Shown: positions 1-9,188, counted from the stretch's first letter. The stretch: DNA of 64,000 nucleotides from Sporosarcina sp. FSL K6-3457 (GCF_038007285.1 NZ_JBBOWX010000001.1:1257501-1321500), one strand, 5' to 3'. Made by a program: numbers and translations. Notes: generated from the letters alone by a model not told the origin.

Positions 1-678
1 AGCCAACTCATCCAATCTTTGTTGGCTAATATTTTTCTCCATTAGAATGTCCATGGCTTCCTTACCCATTTCATGGGCAAGTTTGATAACTAATACTGAC
101 ACGATGATACCAGCAACTGGATCGCCGTACGAGAGGTAGTGAAGATCATATATATCCCCAATGAGGGCAAGCCCGATGCCTAAAACGGCTGCGAGGGAAG
201 CATAGACATCGGCGAGATGGTCGTATGCCGTCGCGATGAGTCCTTTACTATTCGCTAATTTACCAAGGCGAATGGTATAGACATACAAGGCCTGTTTCCA
301 GACAAGTGAGATGAAAGCAGTGAGTAATGCTAGGAAGCTTGCTTTCGCTGGTTCCTCAAACAATGCTGAAACTGCTTCATATGCAATGTAAATAGCGGCT
401 AATCCTAAAATAATGGCTACAATGGCGGAACCAATGACTTCCGCTTTTCCATGACCATAAGGATGGTCTTCATCAGCGGGGCGCTTGGAAATACGCATTG
501 AGGTTAGGGCGGCTCCACTGGCAATGACGTCACCGGCATTGTGAAAACCATCTGCAAGTAGAACTGGACTATGAAAGAGAGCTCCGACGATCAATTTAAG
601 AATGGTTAAAAGGATATTACTTATTAAACTGATCCAAACCGCGATAATGGAAGCATTTGTGTAATCCTCTTTTTTCAT
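1..678 (-). CDS. Cation diffusion facilitator (CDF) family efflux protein, 3' end beyond window
   Basis: Read on the minus strand from ATG at 678, preceded by AAAGGAGG. The first 226 codons are present and the C-terminus lies outside the window. The translation has several membrane helices. It carries the CDF metal-site motifs LADGFHNAGD (about residues 41-50, TM2) and YDHLAD in TM5, plus the loop DHPYGHGKAE. CDF proteins exchange divalent metal for protons to export Zn, Mn, Fe or Co/Ni. The metal cannot be decided from this part. The gene lies downstream of the yndJ-like gene on the same strand, but a strong hairpin between them suggests separate transcription. Confidence 0.9.
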   Translation of the reverse strand, partial: MKKEDYTNASIIAVWISLISNILLTILKLIVGALFHSPVLLADGFHNAGDVIASGAALTSMRISKRPADEDHPYGHGKAEVIGSAIVAIILGLAAIYIAYEAVSALFEEPAKASFLALLTAFISLVWKQALYVYTIRLGKLANSKGLIATAYDHLADVYASLAAVLGIGLALIGDIYDLHYLSYGDPVAGIIVSVLVIKLAHEMGKEAMDILMEKNISQQRLDELA

Positions 679-702
679 ATCAAACACCCTCCTTTAATAT
701 GT

Positions 703-718
703 TTCCCAGGGGAAACAA
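703..718. repeat. Short palindrome between hairpin and CDF gene start
   Basis: GTTTCCC, two bases, GGGAAAC (minus-strand reading, about 704-717) is a near-perfect inverted repeat directly upstream of the CDF ribosome binding site. It could be a metal-regulator operator or a small RNA hairpin. No family could be assigned. Confidence 0.35.
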
Positions 719-749
719 AAACCTTTGACAGAATCCTGTCAAAGGTTTT
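713..749 (-). terminator. Rho-independent terminator after yndJ-like gene
   Basis: A perfect 14-bp stem (718-731 with 736-749, loop AATC) is followed on the minus strand by TTTTTGTTT. It lies 103 bp beyond the yndJ-like stop and 35 bp before the CDF start, so it separates the two genes. If a promoter lies between 750 and 850, it would instead be an attenuator for the CDF gene. Confidence 0.8.
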
Positions 750-851
750 GGCCGTTCAAAATTATATGTTAGATTTCCAGCAATCATATCCATCACTCGC
801 TCAATTAAGACGTTTCCTAAGTATAACACTGCTATTTGGCAACAGCAAGTA

Positions 852-2447
852 TCAGGCAGGCCTCTCTTTGTGATGAATCAAATACTCAATTGTTAGAAAG
901 GGTAGTGAAAACAACCACATGCTATGACGTGCAAGCAATGTTCCATCAGCCATTTCACGGACCATGAAATTTTCTTCTATCGGTAATTTAAATAAGTGAT
1001 TCGCTTTCCATGATAAATAGATGCCTGCGTCTGAATTGGGTGAGCTGATTTTCTTACTCGTTAACTGTAATTCATTTCCGACTTGATGTAATTCCAAAAT
1101 GCCGGTCATTGTTGAAAAGGGAAGTGGTAGGGCAATATTCATGTAGGTCCGACCGGCATGCGTATGTTCTGCGTATAATGCGACAAATGCAGTGTTTTTA
1201 TCGATTTTACGTACCCAAGCTCTAACATTTTTCCTTCCGTCGACGCCATCTCGAAGTGCGAGCACATCTCCAGTCATTTCAACTTGTCGATTGTGAACAG
1301 GCAAATTGATCTGCTGTGTTTGACGACTTATCAATGCGTAAAGAAAGGCAACTGGTTTAAACCAAGTACGCCATTTCACAGTTGTGAATAACCGATAATC
1401 AGTCGTGTTTTCATAGAAATGAATAATGCCGGGCGATATGGTCACACACTGATAGACATCCATGTCGTCAACAAGTCCCGAGTGATTTGTATCGACTTTA
1501 TTATCCAAAATTTGTTCTCCAATCATCCATTTCCCGCGAATATGACTAACGGGAAAAGTAGGGCCGTCAAAAGATGTGGTAGGAGTGGACAACGACCAGC
1601 CGACAATTCCACATAGTGCAAATACTAGACAGTTCAATACGCCATGAAAACGAAGCATGAAATCAATATCGACAGCAGTTAAACCGAAGCCATTCCCAAG
1701 CGCATATAGTAGTGAGAAAATGATTGTCACGCCAAGTGCACCAAAGGACATTCGGACCATCCATTTTTGCAAGGTATTGGTGAAAGGAGTTTTCCAAGCT
1801 ATAAAAATTAACCCACCGAGACCTATTATGTATAAAATAACGGACAGCAGTTCAATCCATCGAGAAAACGTAATTCCAATCGCCACAATCATTGGTGACG
1901 CAAGAATGATGGAACAGACAGCCCCATATAATCGAGGTTTATAGAGCCTGCCTGCAAATCCCATGAAAATCGGTAACAAAAATGCTGAGTAATGAAAATG
2001 GATTCCTGTTAACCAAGTGATGAGCGGACTAAAGCCTGTATTAATACCAGTTATGTAGGCGAAGAACCAAGCTCCACCAAGTGCTACATAGATGAGCCCT
2101 GCATCAATCGAAAATTCTTCTATATTTGAAAAACCTCTGTTGAAAAAGCGTGATAATCCATACAGTGCAATGACAATTGTAAACAATAAATACACTGCAG
2201 CTAGTAGAATATCCCACTTTGAAGCAGGCGTTATTTGCAGTAGCGCAACTGCTGTATAAGCTGGAATGGCAAAATACCAATACCTTTTAGCAAACCAATC
2301 GAACTTTATCCAAATAAGTCGTAAAGCAATTGGTACATAGACAAGCTGTGCAACTGTCAGCATTAGAAAGGGCCATGGATTTTCACTAAGCATGGCAACT
2401 GTTAAAAATAATAGGACATGAACAATAGCAAAATTACGTATCTTCAT
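852..2447 (-). CDS. yndJ: YndJ-like multi-pass membrane protein
   Basis: 531 residues. The N-terminal ~300 residues form about nine hydrophobic helices. The C-terminal ~230 residues are soluble and contain FPVSHIRGKW near the start of that part. Overall it resembles the YndJ family of Bacillus, whose function is unknown. The frame is open back to a TTG at 2486 and an ATG at 2468, but I chose ATG 2447 (MKIRNFA), which overlaps the upstream yndH-like stop by 14 bp and has AAGGGA upstream. It is the last gene of a three-gene cluster. In B. subtilis yndG-yndH-yndJ follow the yndDEF germination genes, and here they are divergent from an equivalent operon. Confidence 0.75.
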   Translation of the reverse strand: MKIRNFAIVHVLLFLTVAMLSENPWPFLMLTVAQLVYVPIALRLIWIKFDWFAKRYWYFAIPAYTAVALLQITPASKWDILLAAVYLLFTIVIALYGLSRFFNRGFSNIEEFSIDAGLIYVALGGAWFFAYITGINTGFSPLITWLTGIHFHYSAFLLPIFMGFAGRLYKPRLYGAVCSIILASPMIVAIGITFSRWIELLSVILYIIGLGGLIFIAWKTPFTNTLQKWMVRMSFGALGVTIIFSLLYALGNGFGLTAVDIDFMLRFHGVLNCLVFALCGIVGWSLSTPTTSFDGPTFPVSHIRGKWMIGEQILDNKVDTNHSGLVDDMDVYQCVTISPGIIHFYENTTDYRLFTTVKWRTWFKPVAFLYALISRQTQQINLPVHNRQVEMTGDVLALRDGVDGRKNVRAWVRKIDKNTAFVALYAEHTHAGRTYMNIALPLPFSTMTGILELHQVGNELQLTSKKISSPNSDAGIYLSWKANHLFKLPIEENFMVREMADGTLLARHSMWLFSLPFLTIEYLIHHKERPA

Positions 2448-3048
2448 CAGCGGAAAACGTCCCTTCATAGGAAAATACTCTACCAATCAAAGGATTTCGA
2501 ACCGTGACATGGATCTGATAAAGCTCTTGGTCATCATCATATCTTTCGATTACTGTCGCAAGCCCTTGAAAAAGCTTAGGCAATGGAATTTCAACCTTTC
2601 CAAGAACTAATCGCTGTCTTAACGATTGAATGGTCAAACTGCCATTGTTAGTGACATGAAGTGCTAAATCAGCGTACAAAAGATGTGGCTCTCCAAGGTA
2701 ATCCTGAATAATCGATTGTTTTTCATCAAGACTCATTAATGCGTTGAAATAGCGTTTTTTATTGCCAAAATGAAAAATTCGTTCCCAGTGCACCTGACTT
2801 TTGCCCATATCGCTCATAAATGCATGATTTCTAATCGTAAATGGAATGTCCTTCCCTTGTTCAGGGAACAGCAACTTCCATCGAATGCCTGCCCGGAAAA
2901 TTGGGTAGAGCCATCTCGGGCCGCCTTTAATATCCTTCATGATACCTGAGGCTTTGAAGACAGTCCCCTCCGATAAATCGTATCTTTTTTGAAGCATAGG
3001 GTGTAGGCGGTCGAAATTGCTTCCCATTATTTTTTTATAAATCGACAT
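2434..3048 (-). CDS. yndH: YndH-like DUF4166 domain protein
   Basis: 204 residues, apparently soluble, with no signal peptide. The sequence GGPRWLYPIFRAGIRWKLLFPEQGKDIPFTIRN has the look of the DUF4166 family found in YndH. The C-terminal part (VTVRNPLIGRVFSYEGTF) fits a beta-rich fold. It starts 8 bp after the stop of the yndG-like gene and overlaps the yndJ-like start, so the three genes are probably translationally coupled. Function is unknown. Confidence 0.7.
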   Translation of the reverse strand: MSIYKKIMGSNFDRLHPMLQKRYDLSEGTVFKASGIMKDIKGGPRWLYPIFRAGIRWKLLFPEQGKDIPFTIRNHAFMSDMGKSQVHWERIFHFGNKKRYFNALMSLDEKQSIIQDYLGEPHLLYADLALHVTNNGSLTIQSLRQRLVLGKVEIPLPKLFQGLATVIERYDDDQELYQIHVTVRNPLIGRVFSYEGTFSADEDT

Positions 3049-3056
3049 AAAATCAC

Positions 3057-3959
3057 CTACCTTTTTCGTTTGCAGCTTGTCGACGATGGAACATCTTTGC
3101 TGATGAGCAGTCCAATAATCGATAGAACGATGAGCGACAAATTGAATGTTATTGGATTGAACGGATGGATTGCTATTGCTGGAACAGCAGCGATTGACAC
3201 AATTGTTAGTAGTGGGAAGAGAATGAGCTGCAACATGAATAAATGTCGCTTACGACGATATAACAGCCAGGCAATCCCAAATAAAACCTCGACAATTCCG
3301 ATAAACAGTACGGCTGTCGTAGCCCCGTTTTCTGATAATGACAAGGCACTTCCCGTCATCGCACGCTCTTCAGGATGCATACCGATGATTTTGGGGACAA
3401 GCCCTTGATACAGCCAAATGAAGGCAAATAACAGTGTTATTAAATAGGTAGAAAAAAATCGCATGTACTGGGAGCGTGGTACTTCTCCTTGTTCCAACCA
3501 TCTTTTCAGAACATCAAAACTAAGCGCAGTTGCCCAGCCAATAAGTGGACGAAAAATGATTTTATCCACAATTTCAGCGACTTTGCCGAAATTCACATCA
3601 TAATCATATTGTGTGAGAAATTTCACATGATTATCTTGTGGTTCATATTTCCAATATCCTCGACCTTCTCGAATAGGAGAAATCCATTGATCTGTTCCAA
3701 AATGCAGAGAAGACGAGCGTGTGCCGTCTGCTTTATGGAATGATCCAATACTTTGCCCCCAACCTTCTACTTGTAGAAAAGGTCCGAATGCTCTTGTATA
3801 GACGAATTTTTGTGGTTCTCCATCTATTTTAGGTAGATAGGTAATAGAAGAGAATCGAAGATCCCATTGTTCATGCATATCCGGTTTTTGCGATGCATCC
3901 CATATTTCTTCAATCTCCGCGTTAATTGGAACTTCCACATAAATCGGTTGTCGTTTCAT
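3057..3959 (-). CDS. yndG: YndG-like protein: SRPBCC-type N-terminus fused to DoxX-like membrane domain
   Basis: 300 residues. Residues 1-150 resemble a START/SRPBCC ligand-binding fold (PINAEIEEIWDASQKPDMHEQWDLRF). Residues ~165-295 hold four membrane helices like DoxX-like domains. ATG 3959 is preceded by GAGGTGA. It is the first gene of the yndGHJ-like cluster, which diverges from germination operon 1 across 158 bp. No enzymatic activity can be claimed. The constant genomic pairing with germination genes suggests, but does not show, a spore-related role. Confidence 0.7.
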   Translation of the reverse strand: MKRQPIYVEVPINAEIEEIWDASQKPDMHEQWDLRFSSITYLPKIDGEPQKFVYTRAFGPFLQVEGWGQSIGSFHKADGTRSSSLHFGTDQWISPIREGRGYWKYEPQDNHVKFLTQYDYDVNFGKVAEIVDKIIFRPLIGWATALSFDVLKRWLEQGEVPRSQYMRFFSTYLITLLFAFIWLYQGLVPKIIGMHPEERAMTGSALSLSENGATTAVLFIGIVEVLFGIAWLLYRRKRHLFMLQLILFPLLTIVSIAAVPAIAIHPFNPITFNLSLIVLSIIGLLISKDVPSSTSCKRKR

Positions 3960-4117
3960 CTACTTCACCTCAAGTCCTTCAGTCTAGTATATAACGAAAA
4001 AGTGGATTGGTAGGAATTTATTATGCAAATAGTTCCCTATCAATCTAGAAGTAATCAATATGTATAAATCACTGTGGTTTAGGAAATAATTATACAACAG
4101 ATATAAGGATAAAGAAG

Positions 4118-5551
4118 GTGAACGGTATAGGATTTTGGCAGGAAAACAAGACGGAAAATATTCTAATTACTACATTGCAGAAGAAATTAGAAGGAATCGG
4201 CGATGTTGTCCATAAAGAAATCGAAACGCCTGAAGAAAAGGTAACGATTATTTACTTTAGTTCGCTTATCGATAACTTGACGTTCCATGAAAAGGTTATT
4301 ATTCCTTTATTCAATGGTAGGGAAGAGATTACTCAAACTGCAAAAATTATTGAACAAGAGACCCTTACTGAAGTGTTGTCTGCCATTACAGAAGGAAATA
4401 CCCTATTGTATTTTCATAAAAAAGACCTTTATTTCACAGTAAATACATATAGTCCGCCAGCGAGAACAATTGCTGAGTCAGATACAGAATCGACAGTTAG
4501 TGGACCCCGGGATGCATTGACTGAATCGTTGCAGACAAATCTATCGCTCATTAAAAGGCGAATTCGAAATCCGAATTTGAAAAGTAAGAACTACATTGTC
4601 GGAACAGAAACAAATACTAAATTGACAGTCGTATATATAGAAACAATAGTTAATCAGGAGAACTTGAGTCGTGTTTTTACAAAAATCGATGGCATTGATT
4701 GGCCAGGGGTTAATGATATTTCAATTGTAAGCCAGTTAATGGAGGAACACCAATTCTCACCATTTACGCAATATCATATGACGGAACGGCCGGATGCTGT
4801 CACATCTGCTTTATTGGATGGACGAATTATTATTATGATGGATAATAGTCAAGGTGTATTAATTTGTCCAAGCACGTTTTTGGAGTTTTTTCTATCCCCA
4901 GAAGATGATTATAATCGCTGGACGACGGCTACATTATTGCGATGTCTGCGCTTTTTCGGCTTCTTTTTGACGATTATGCTTACGCCTTTTTATATATCGG
5001 CATTATCCTTTCATCCAGAAATCTTACCATTTGAAGTGTTGATAAACCTGCAGGAGTCTCGCAGCCGGGTTCCTTTTCCTCCGGTCATTGAAGTCCTTTT
5101 TATGGAACTTGTTATTGAAGTATTACGAGAAGCGGGCTCGCGAATGCCAACAAAGATTGGGCAAACGATTGGTATTGTTGGCGGTATCGTTATTGGAACG
5201 GCGGCTGTTGAAGCGGGACTTGTCAGCAATACACTGATTGTGTTAGTGGCGATTTCAGCTTTACTGTCTTTTTTACCACCGAGTTTTACAATGAGTAATT
5301 CAAGTCGTGTCATTCGCTATCTCTTTATCATATCAGCAGGGATATTTGGTCTTTATGGCCAAATGATTGCTTTTGCATGGCTCATGCAGCATTTATTGAG
5401 TTTAACTTCTTTAGGCACACCTTATATGACACCTATGATTCCAAGAAAATGGTCGGATTTGCTTGATAGTGTTGTCAGGCTCCCGACTTCTTTTCTGAAA
5501 AATACAAAGGATGTTTCAAGAGCCGTACCTCCTACAAAAGGAGAGAAGTAG
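4118..5551 (+). CDS. Spore germination receptor subunit A (GerA family), operon 1
   Basis: 477 residues starting at GTG 4118, seven bases after AAGGAT. It has an N-terminal soluble domain (about 1-275) with DALTESLQTNLSLIKRRIRNPNL. This is followed by a membrane domain with the family hallmarks ESRSRVPFPPVIEVLFMELVIE and PTKIGQTIGIVGGIVIGTAAV. GerA proteins form the ligand-sensing or channel part of the inner-membrane germinant receptor. The gene order A-B-C with tight spacing, together with the divergent yndGHJ-like cluster, matches B. subtilis yndD. The germinant is not predictable. Expression is expected in the forespore (sigma-G), but no convincing promoter was found. Confidence 0.93.
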   Translation: MNGIGFWQENKTENILITTLQKKLEGIGDVVHKEIETPEEKVTIIYFSSLIDNLTFHEKVIIPLFNGREEITQTAKIIEQETLTEVLSAITEGNTLLYFHKKDLYFTVNTYSPPARTIAESDTESTVSGPRDALTESLQTNLSLIKRRIRNPNLKSKNYIVGTETNTKLTVVYIETIVNQENLSRVFTKIDGIDWPGVNDISIVSQLMEEHQFSPFTQYHMTERPDAVTSALLDGRIIIMMDNSQGVLICPSTFLEFFLSPEDDYNRWTTATLLRCLRFFGFFLTIMLTPFYISALSFHPEILPFEVLINLQESRSRVPFPPVIEVLFMELVIEVLREAGSRMPTKIGQTIGIVGGIVIGTAAVEAGLVSNTLIVLVAISALLSFLPPSFTMSNSSRVIRYLFIISAGIFGLYGQMIAFAWLMQHLLSLTSLGTPYMTPMIPRKWSDLLDSVVRLPTSFLKNTKDVSRAVPPTKGEK

Positions 5552-5554
5552 ATT

Positions 5555-6637
5555 ATGGAACAAAACCATACAAAAGTATTGAATGGTTATCATGTTGTTT
5601 TTCTTGTGCAAAATGTGATGATTGGTAGCACCTTATTAACGCTGCCAAATTTACTCAGTCCCGCAGGCTATAGTCAGTGGTGGTTCCCGCTCTTATTTGC
5701 ACTGATTGCAAACTTGCTAGTATTGCCGATGATATGGCTTGTATCGAAATATAAAGAGCATGATTTATTTGCTATCCATGAAAAGTTATTCGGTCGATGG
5801 GTAGGGAAGGGTCTCAATCTTTTTTTGCTGGGCTATCTAATTGTCCTGATAGCAGCTATTTGCGAAGGTTATTTGGATCTCATACAAGTCGTTGCTTTAC
5901 CGGATCGAACGACAACCTGGCCGCTATTTCTATTTTTCCTAGTCTTGGTCTATATAACGAGTGGAGGCATCAAATCAATTGCCCGTTATTGTATTATGAG
6001 TTTTTTCCTCGTGACGTGGATTATCTATTTCTTGAAATGGGGGATGACTGACGGAGATATTCGGCATGCATTACCTCTTTTTAATTTCACAGCTCAGGAA
6101 TTGTTCACAGCGACTAAAAAAGGGTTTATTTCGATGTCAGGGTTTGAATTAATACTGTTTTATTTTCCGTATATTATTCATCAACAACGCGCATTTAAAC
6201 AAGCCTCATTAGGCATTTGGATATGCGCCATTCTCTATCTCGTGACTGTTCTTACTAGTGTCATGTATTTTTCAATATGGCAACTGGAAAATGTATTATA
6301 TCCTGTGTTGTATTTGTTTAACGCGGTTAAGCTTTCTTTTCTCGAACGGGTGGACGTTTTAGCCATTTCGCTGTGGGTTTTCTTTATTTTAACAACGACT
6401 ACTGCTTATTTATGGGTAGTAAAGAGGGGCATCGACTCGATTCGTATGGCAGAAAAAAAGAGTCATTTATATATCGTTGCTACGGTTATTTTCCTCTTTA
6501 TTAACATCCCATTTCCAAAAGAAGTACAAAAGATGATTTATGAGCGTGTGTTTTATATAAACTATGCATTTATCATTTGGCCACTATTTTTATGTATCAT
6601 TCATTTAGTGAAGCCAGCAAAAGAAGGTGTGAAATGA
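5555..6637 (+). CDS. Spore germination receptor subunit B (GerB family, APC-type permease), operon 1
   Basis: 360 residues, about ten transmembrane helices, starting three bases after the gerA-like stop with AAAGGAGAGAAG upstream. N-terminal GYHVVFLVQNVMIGSTLLTLP and the SGFELILFYFP segment are typical of the endospore germination permease family, which is related to amino-acid permeases and thought to bind the germinant. Its last four bases overlap the gerC-like start (ATGA), supporting one operon. Confidence 0.92.
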   Translation: MEQNHTKVLNGYHVVFLVQNVMIGSTLLTLPNLLSPAGYSQWWFPLLFALIANLLVLPMIWLVSKYKEHDLFAIHEKLFGRWVGKGLNLFLLGYLIVLIAAICEGYLDLIQVVALPDRTTTWPLFLFFLVLVYITSGGIKSIARYCIMSFFLVTWIIYFLKWGMTDGDIRHALPLFNFTAQELFTATKKGFISMSGFELILFYFPYIIHQQRAFKQASLGIWICAILYLVTVLTSVMYFSIWQLENVLYPVLYLFNAVKLSFLERVDVLAISLWVFFILTTTTAYLWVVKRGIDSIRMAEKKSHLYIVATVIFLFINIPFPKEVQKMIYERVFYINYAFIIWPLFLCIIHLVKPAKEGVK

Positions 6638-7725
6638 AAAGAATTTTACCTATCTTCCTCCTCCTGTTAGTTGGCTGTTCGGAACAAGGGAAGCAGAGAT
6701 CTGTGGAAGATTTGGCGATGGCTAGTAGTATCGCATTTGATATGAGCGATGAGGAAGAAATGAGAATGACGGTATCATTGCCATATCCCTCCACTGAATC
6801 ACAGGAAAATACACAAACCTATTCAGTTGATACACAGTTAATACAAGAGGGACTTGTAAAAGTTTCCGCGCAAGCCGACAAGATGGTTATTTTAAATCAG
6901 CTGAGGACACTATTGTTTAGCGAAGAATTTGCAAGAAATGGTCACGTTGCGGAAGTCATTGAGCATTTCTATCGGAATTCGACAGTGGGCAACAATGTTC
7001 GTTTGGCAATCGTGAAGGAACGCGCAGAAGATGTGTTACGTGCAAGTTTTCTAGACAAGCCGAATACGGATTCTTATTTAAATGATTTACTGCAACCTAA
7101 GCTTCATACATCATTTAGTCCTTTTACAACGATGCACGACTTTCAATATACAGAGACAAGTCCGATATTTTATTCGACAGTGCCTTATTTGGAATTAAAA
7201 GAGGACTCCGTAGAAATTGCAAGAGTGGCTTTGTTTGATACGGGGAAAATGATTGATACCATATCTAGAAGAGAGTCCTCGCTTATGCAGGCTTTGAAAG
7301 GGTTGGATAAGTTGTCACCGCTAGCCATCACCATTCATGAAGATGGTGAAAAAGAACAAGTGCATATTGAATTGATTGAAAATAAGGTGAACATAAAAAG
7401 CAATCGCCAAGTTGCCTCTCCACAATTGTCGATTGAGCTCAGGTTACAAGGTGCATTATATGAATACAAAGGAAATAAAGATTTAGGGAAAGAGAAGGAG
7501 TATAAGAGGTTGGAAACAGAAATTAGTCAGCGGATAAAGAAAGATGTGGAGGAGCTAATAGAGAAAATGAGGGAACTAGAGATTGATCCAATTGGTTTTA
7601 GTGAGTATTTTAGAATGTATTATGATGGCAAATGGACTGAGGAGCTGACGGAGCAAATTATTAAATCAGTCGCGTATGAAGTAACTGTGGATTTTAATTT
7701 ATTGAATACGGGGACGTTGAAATAG
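6634..7725 (+). CDS. Spore germination lipoprotein subunit C (GerC family), operon 1
   Basis: 363 residues from ATG 6634, which overlaps the gerB-like stop. The signal peptide MKRILPIFLLLLVGC ends in a lipobox (LVGC), so the mature protein is lipid-anchored to the outer face of the inner spore membrane. The central and C-terminal parts follow the GerC plan, ending in VDFNLLNTGTLK as family members do. An in-frame codon 57 bp upstream exists but would add a non-signal extension. The operon ends at the 7871-7923 hairpin. Confidence 0.92.
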   Translation: MKRILPIFLLLLVGCSEQGKQRSVEDLAMASSIAFDMSDEEEMRMTVSLPYPSTESQENTQTYSVDTQLIQEGLVKVSAQADKMVILNQLRTLLFSEEFARNGHVAEVIEHFYRNSTVGNNVRLAIVKERAEDVLRASFLDKPNTDSYLNDLLQPKLHTSFSPFTTMHDFQYTETSPIFYSTVPYLELKEDSVEIARVALFDTGKMIDTISRRESSLMQALKGLDKLSPLAITIHEDGEKEQVHIELIENKVNIKSNRQVASPQLSIELRLQGALYEYKGNKDLGKEKEYKRLETEISQRIKKDVEELIEKMRELEIDPIGFSEYFRMYYDGKWTEELTEQIIKSVAYEVTVDFNLLNTGTLK

Positions 7726-7739
7726 GTGGCTGGCTTTTT

Positions 7740-7812
7740 GGTTGGTAAAGTGGGTGACTCGCTAATAAATTTCGCGGACTCGCCGGTAAAATTGCAAAGT
7801 CGCTGGTAAATT
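7740..7812. repeat. Degenerate 20-21-bp-period repeat locus 1
   Basis: Four units with a core like CGCTGGTAA / CGCCGGTAA / CGCTAATAA start at 7740, 7760, 7781 and 7801 (steps 20, 21, 20). The locus begins 15 bp after the gerC-like stop. Only the first nine to ten bases of each unit are conserved. Confidence 0.6.
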
Positions 7813-7870
7813 AGTTACACGGAAGTAAGAACGATGAGAAAGGAGCTACCTAGTTGGATTAATCAAAAGT

Positions 7871-7923
7871 AAAGAAGCGTTATGTCATAAATGGATATTC
7901 CATTTGTGACATAACGCTTCTTT
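7871..7923. terminator. Bidirectional terminator
   Basis: A 24-bp stem with one mismatch (7871-7894 with 7900-7923) has A/T runs on both outer sides. It lies between the convergent germination operon 1 and the coiled-coil gene. Confidence 0.85.
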
Positions 7924-7944
7924 GGGGCAGGGAATAGGGGCAAG

Positions 7945-8301
7945 TTAAACGATTTTCTGGAGTCGCATAATTTTTTGAATGTCTGATTCAACATCATAAA
8001 GTCGTTTGTTCAGTGTATAGGTACGGTCTTGTATAAGTTCTTCAATACTTTTATTGAATATACCGAAGTTGTCGATTAGACCACTCGGCAATTCAAGGTG
8101 ACTTTCTTTTAATTCGGCAAGATCCTTGCGTATTTCTTGTTGGCCTTGTTCAAGACTTGTCATTCTATTCTCAACAGAAGCCATCCTTTGTTCTAAAGCT
8201 TTCTGTCCTTGTTCCAAAGCTTTCTGTCCTTGTTCCAAAGAATCCAATCGCCCATTAACACCCTTCAATTCCTGAAGAATCAAGTTTAATGTATTTTCCA
8301 T
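7945..8301 (-). CDS. Small coiled-coil protein of unknown function
   Basis: 118 residues, ATG 8301 after a perfect AGGAGG. Residues ~15-70 are heptad repeats such as LEQGQKALEQGQKALEQRM and form a predicted long coiled coil. The repeat is also visible in DNA as near-identical 21-bp direct repeats around 8190-8240. A charged helical C-terminus (DVESDIQKIMRLQKIV) follows. There is no signal peptide or membrane segment. It resembles small Bacillales proteins annotated only as hypothetical or coiled-coil, and no function is claimed. It is monocistronic between two terminators. Confidence 0.75.
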   Translation of the reverse strand: MENTLNLILQELKGVNGRLDSLEQGQKALEQGQKALEQRMASVENRMTSLEQGQQEIRKDLAELKESHLELPSGLIDNFGIFNKSIEELIQDRTYTLNKRLYDVESDIQKIMRLQKIV

Positions 8302-8370
8302 ATTGTTTCCTCCTCTCCCTCTTTTATTCGATTATAACATGTTAGAACTCCAATATGTAATGGAATAAAA

Positions 8371-8406
8371 AACTTGGAAAGGACAATAATTGTCCTCTCC
8401 AAGTTG
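8371..8406 (-). terminator. Terminator of fabI
   Basis: The inverted repeat AACTTGGAaAGGACAAT with ATTGTCCTctCCAAGTT is followed on the minus strand by TTTTTTATT. It starts three bases after the fabI stop. Confidence 0.85.
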
Positions 8407-8408
8407 GA

Positions 8409-9188
8409 TTATCCCATAATATTATAGCCTGCGTCGACGTAAATAATTTCGCCGGTTACACCACGAGATAGATTACTCAGTGTAACAAGCGTCATATCTG
8501 CCACTTCTTCTTGTGTTACGTTGCGTCTTAATGGAGCTTGTTCTTCAATTTGAGTCAAAATCGTATTGAAGGAAGCAATCCCTTTGGCAGACAGTGTGCG
8601 AATGGCTCCGGCAGAAATAGCATTGACACGGATATTTTCTTTCCCTAAATCGAACGCCAAATATCTTACAGATGCTTCTAGTGCTGCTTTTGCAACACCC
8701 ATCACATTATAACCATCCAGCACACGCTGTGCACCGAGGTAACTCATTGTCACGATAGATCCACCATCTGTCATGAATGGACGGGCTTCTCTGGCAGTCG
8801 CGATGAGTGAATAAGAACTTGTATCCTGTGCAAATGCGTACCCGCTTCTTGTCGTTTGGACAAAGTCGTTTTTCAAATCCTCCGCATGCGCAAATGCAAG
8901 TGAATGGACAACCCCGTGAATCGTACCAACTTCCGTACCGATTTTGCCGAAAGCTTCATGGATGCTGTTATCTTCGTTGACATCACATTGTACAACGAGC
9001 TTAGCTTCGTACCCATTCGTACTTAATAATTTCTCCAATTTTACTAGTGAACGCTCCTTACGATATGTAAAGATGACATTTGCACCGACTGAAAATAGAG
9101 ATTTTGCAACTCCCCACGCAAGGCTTCGTTCATTCGCAACACCCATGACAACTATGTTTTTACCTTTTAGTTTCAATAAATCGTCCAT
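8409..9188 (-). CDS. fabI: Enoyl-[acyl-carrier-protein] reductase
   Basis: 259 residues, the normal length for FabI, which reduces the enoyl-ACP double bond in the last step of fatty-acid elongation in the cytoplasm. It shows the divergent nucleotide-binding motif GVANERSLAWGVA, the catalytic region SYLGAQRVLDGYNVMGVAKAAL with the Tyr-(6)-Lys arrangement of ENR enzymes, and the C-terminus YVDAGYNIMG. ATG 9188 follows AGGAGGTT. Transcription is probably controlled by FapR through the operator at 9222-9240. It is monocistronic, divergent from argC. Confidence 0.96.
   Translation of the reverse strand: MDDLLKLKGKNIVVMGVANERSLAWGVAKSLFSVGANVIFTYRKERSLVKLEKLLSTNGYEAKLVVQCDVNEDNSIHEAFGKIGTEVGTIHGVVHSLAFAHAEDLKNDFVQTTRSGYAFAQDTSSYSLIATAREARPFMTDGGSIVTMSYLGAQRVLDGYNVMGVAKAALEASVRYLAFDLGKENIRVNAISAGAIRTLSAKGIASFNTILTQIEEQAPLRRNVTQEEVADMTLVTLSNLSRGVTGEIIYVDAGYNIMG

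Noticed and set aside
679..851. NiCo or Mn (yybP-ykoY) riboswitch upstream of the CDF gene
   Set aside because: The hairpin and small palindrome were examined, but no conserved aptamer core was recognisable in the 170-bp gap.
1419..1944. Plus-strand ORFs inside the yndJ-like gene and similar short frames elsewhere
   Set aside because: They lie antisense to well-supported genes, have no ribosome binding sites and show no protein-like conservation.
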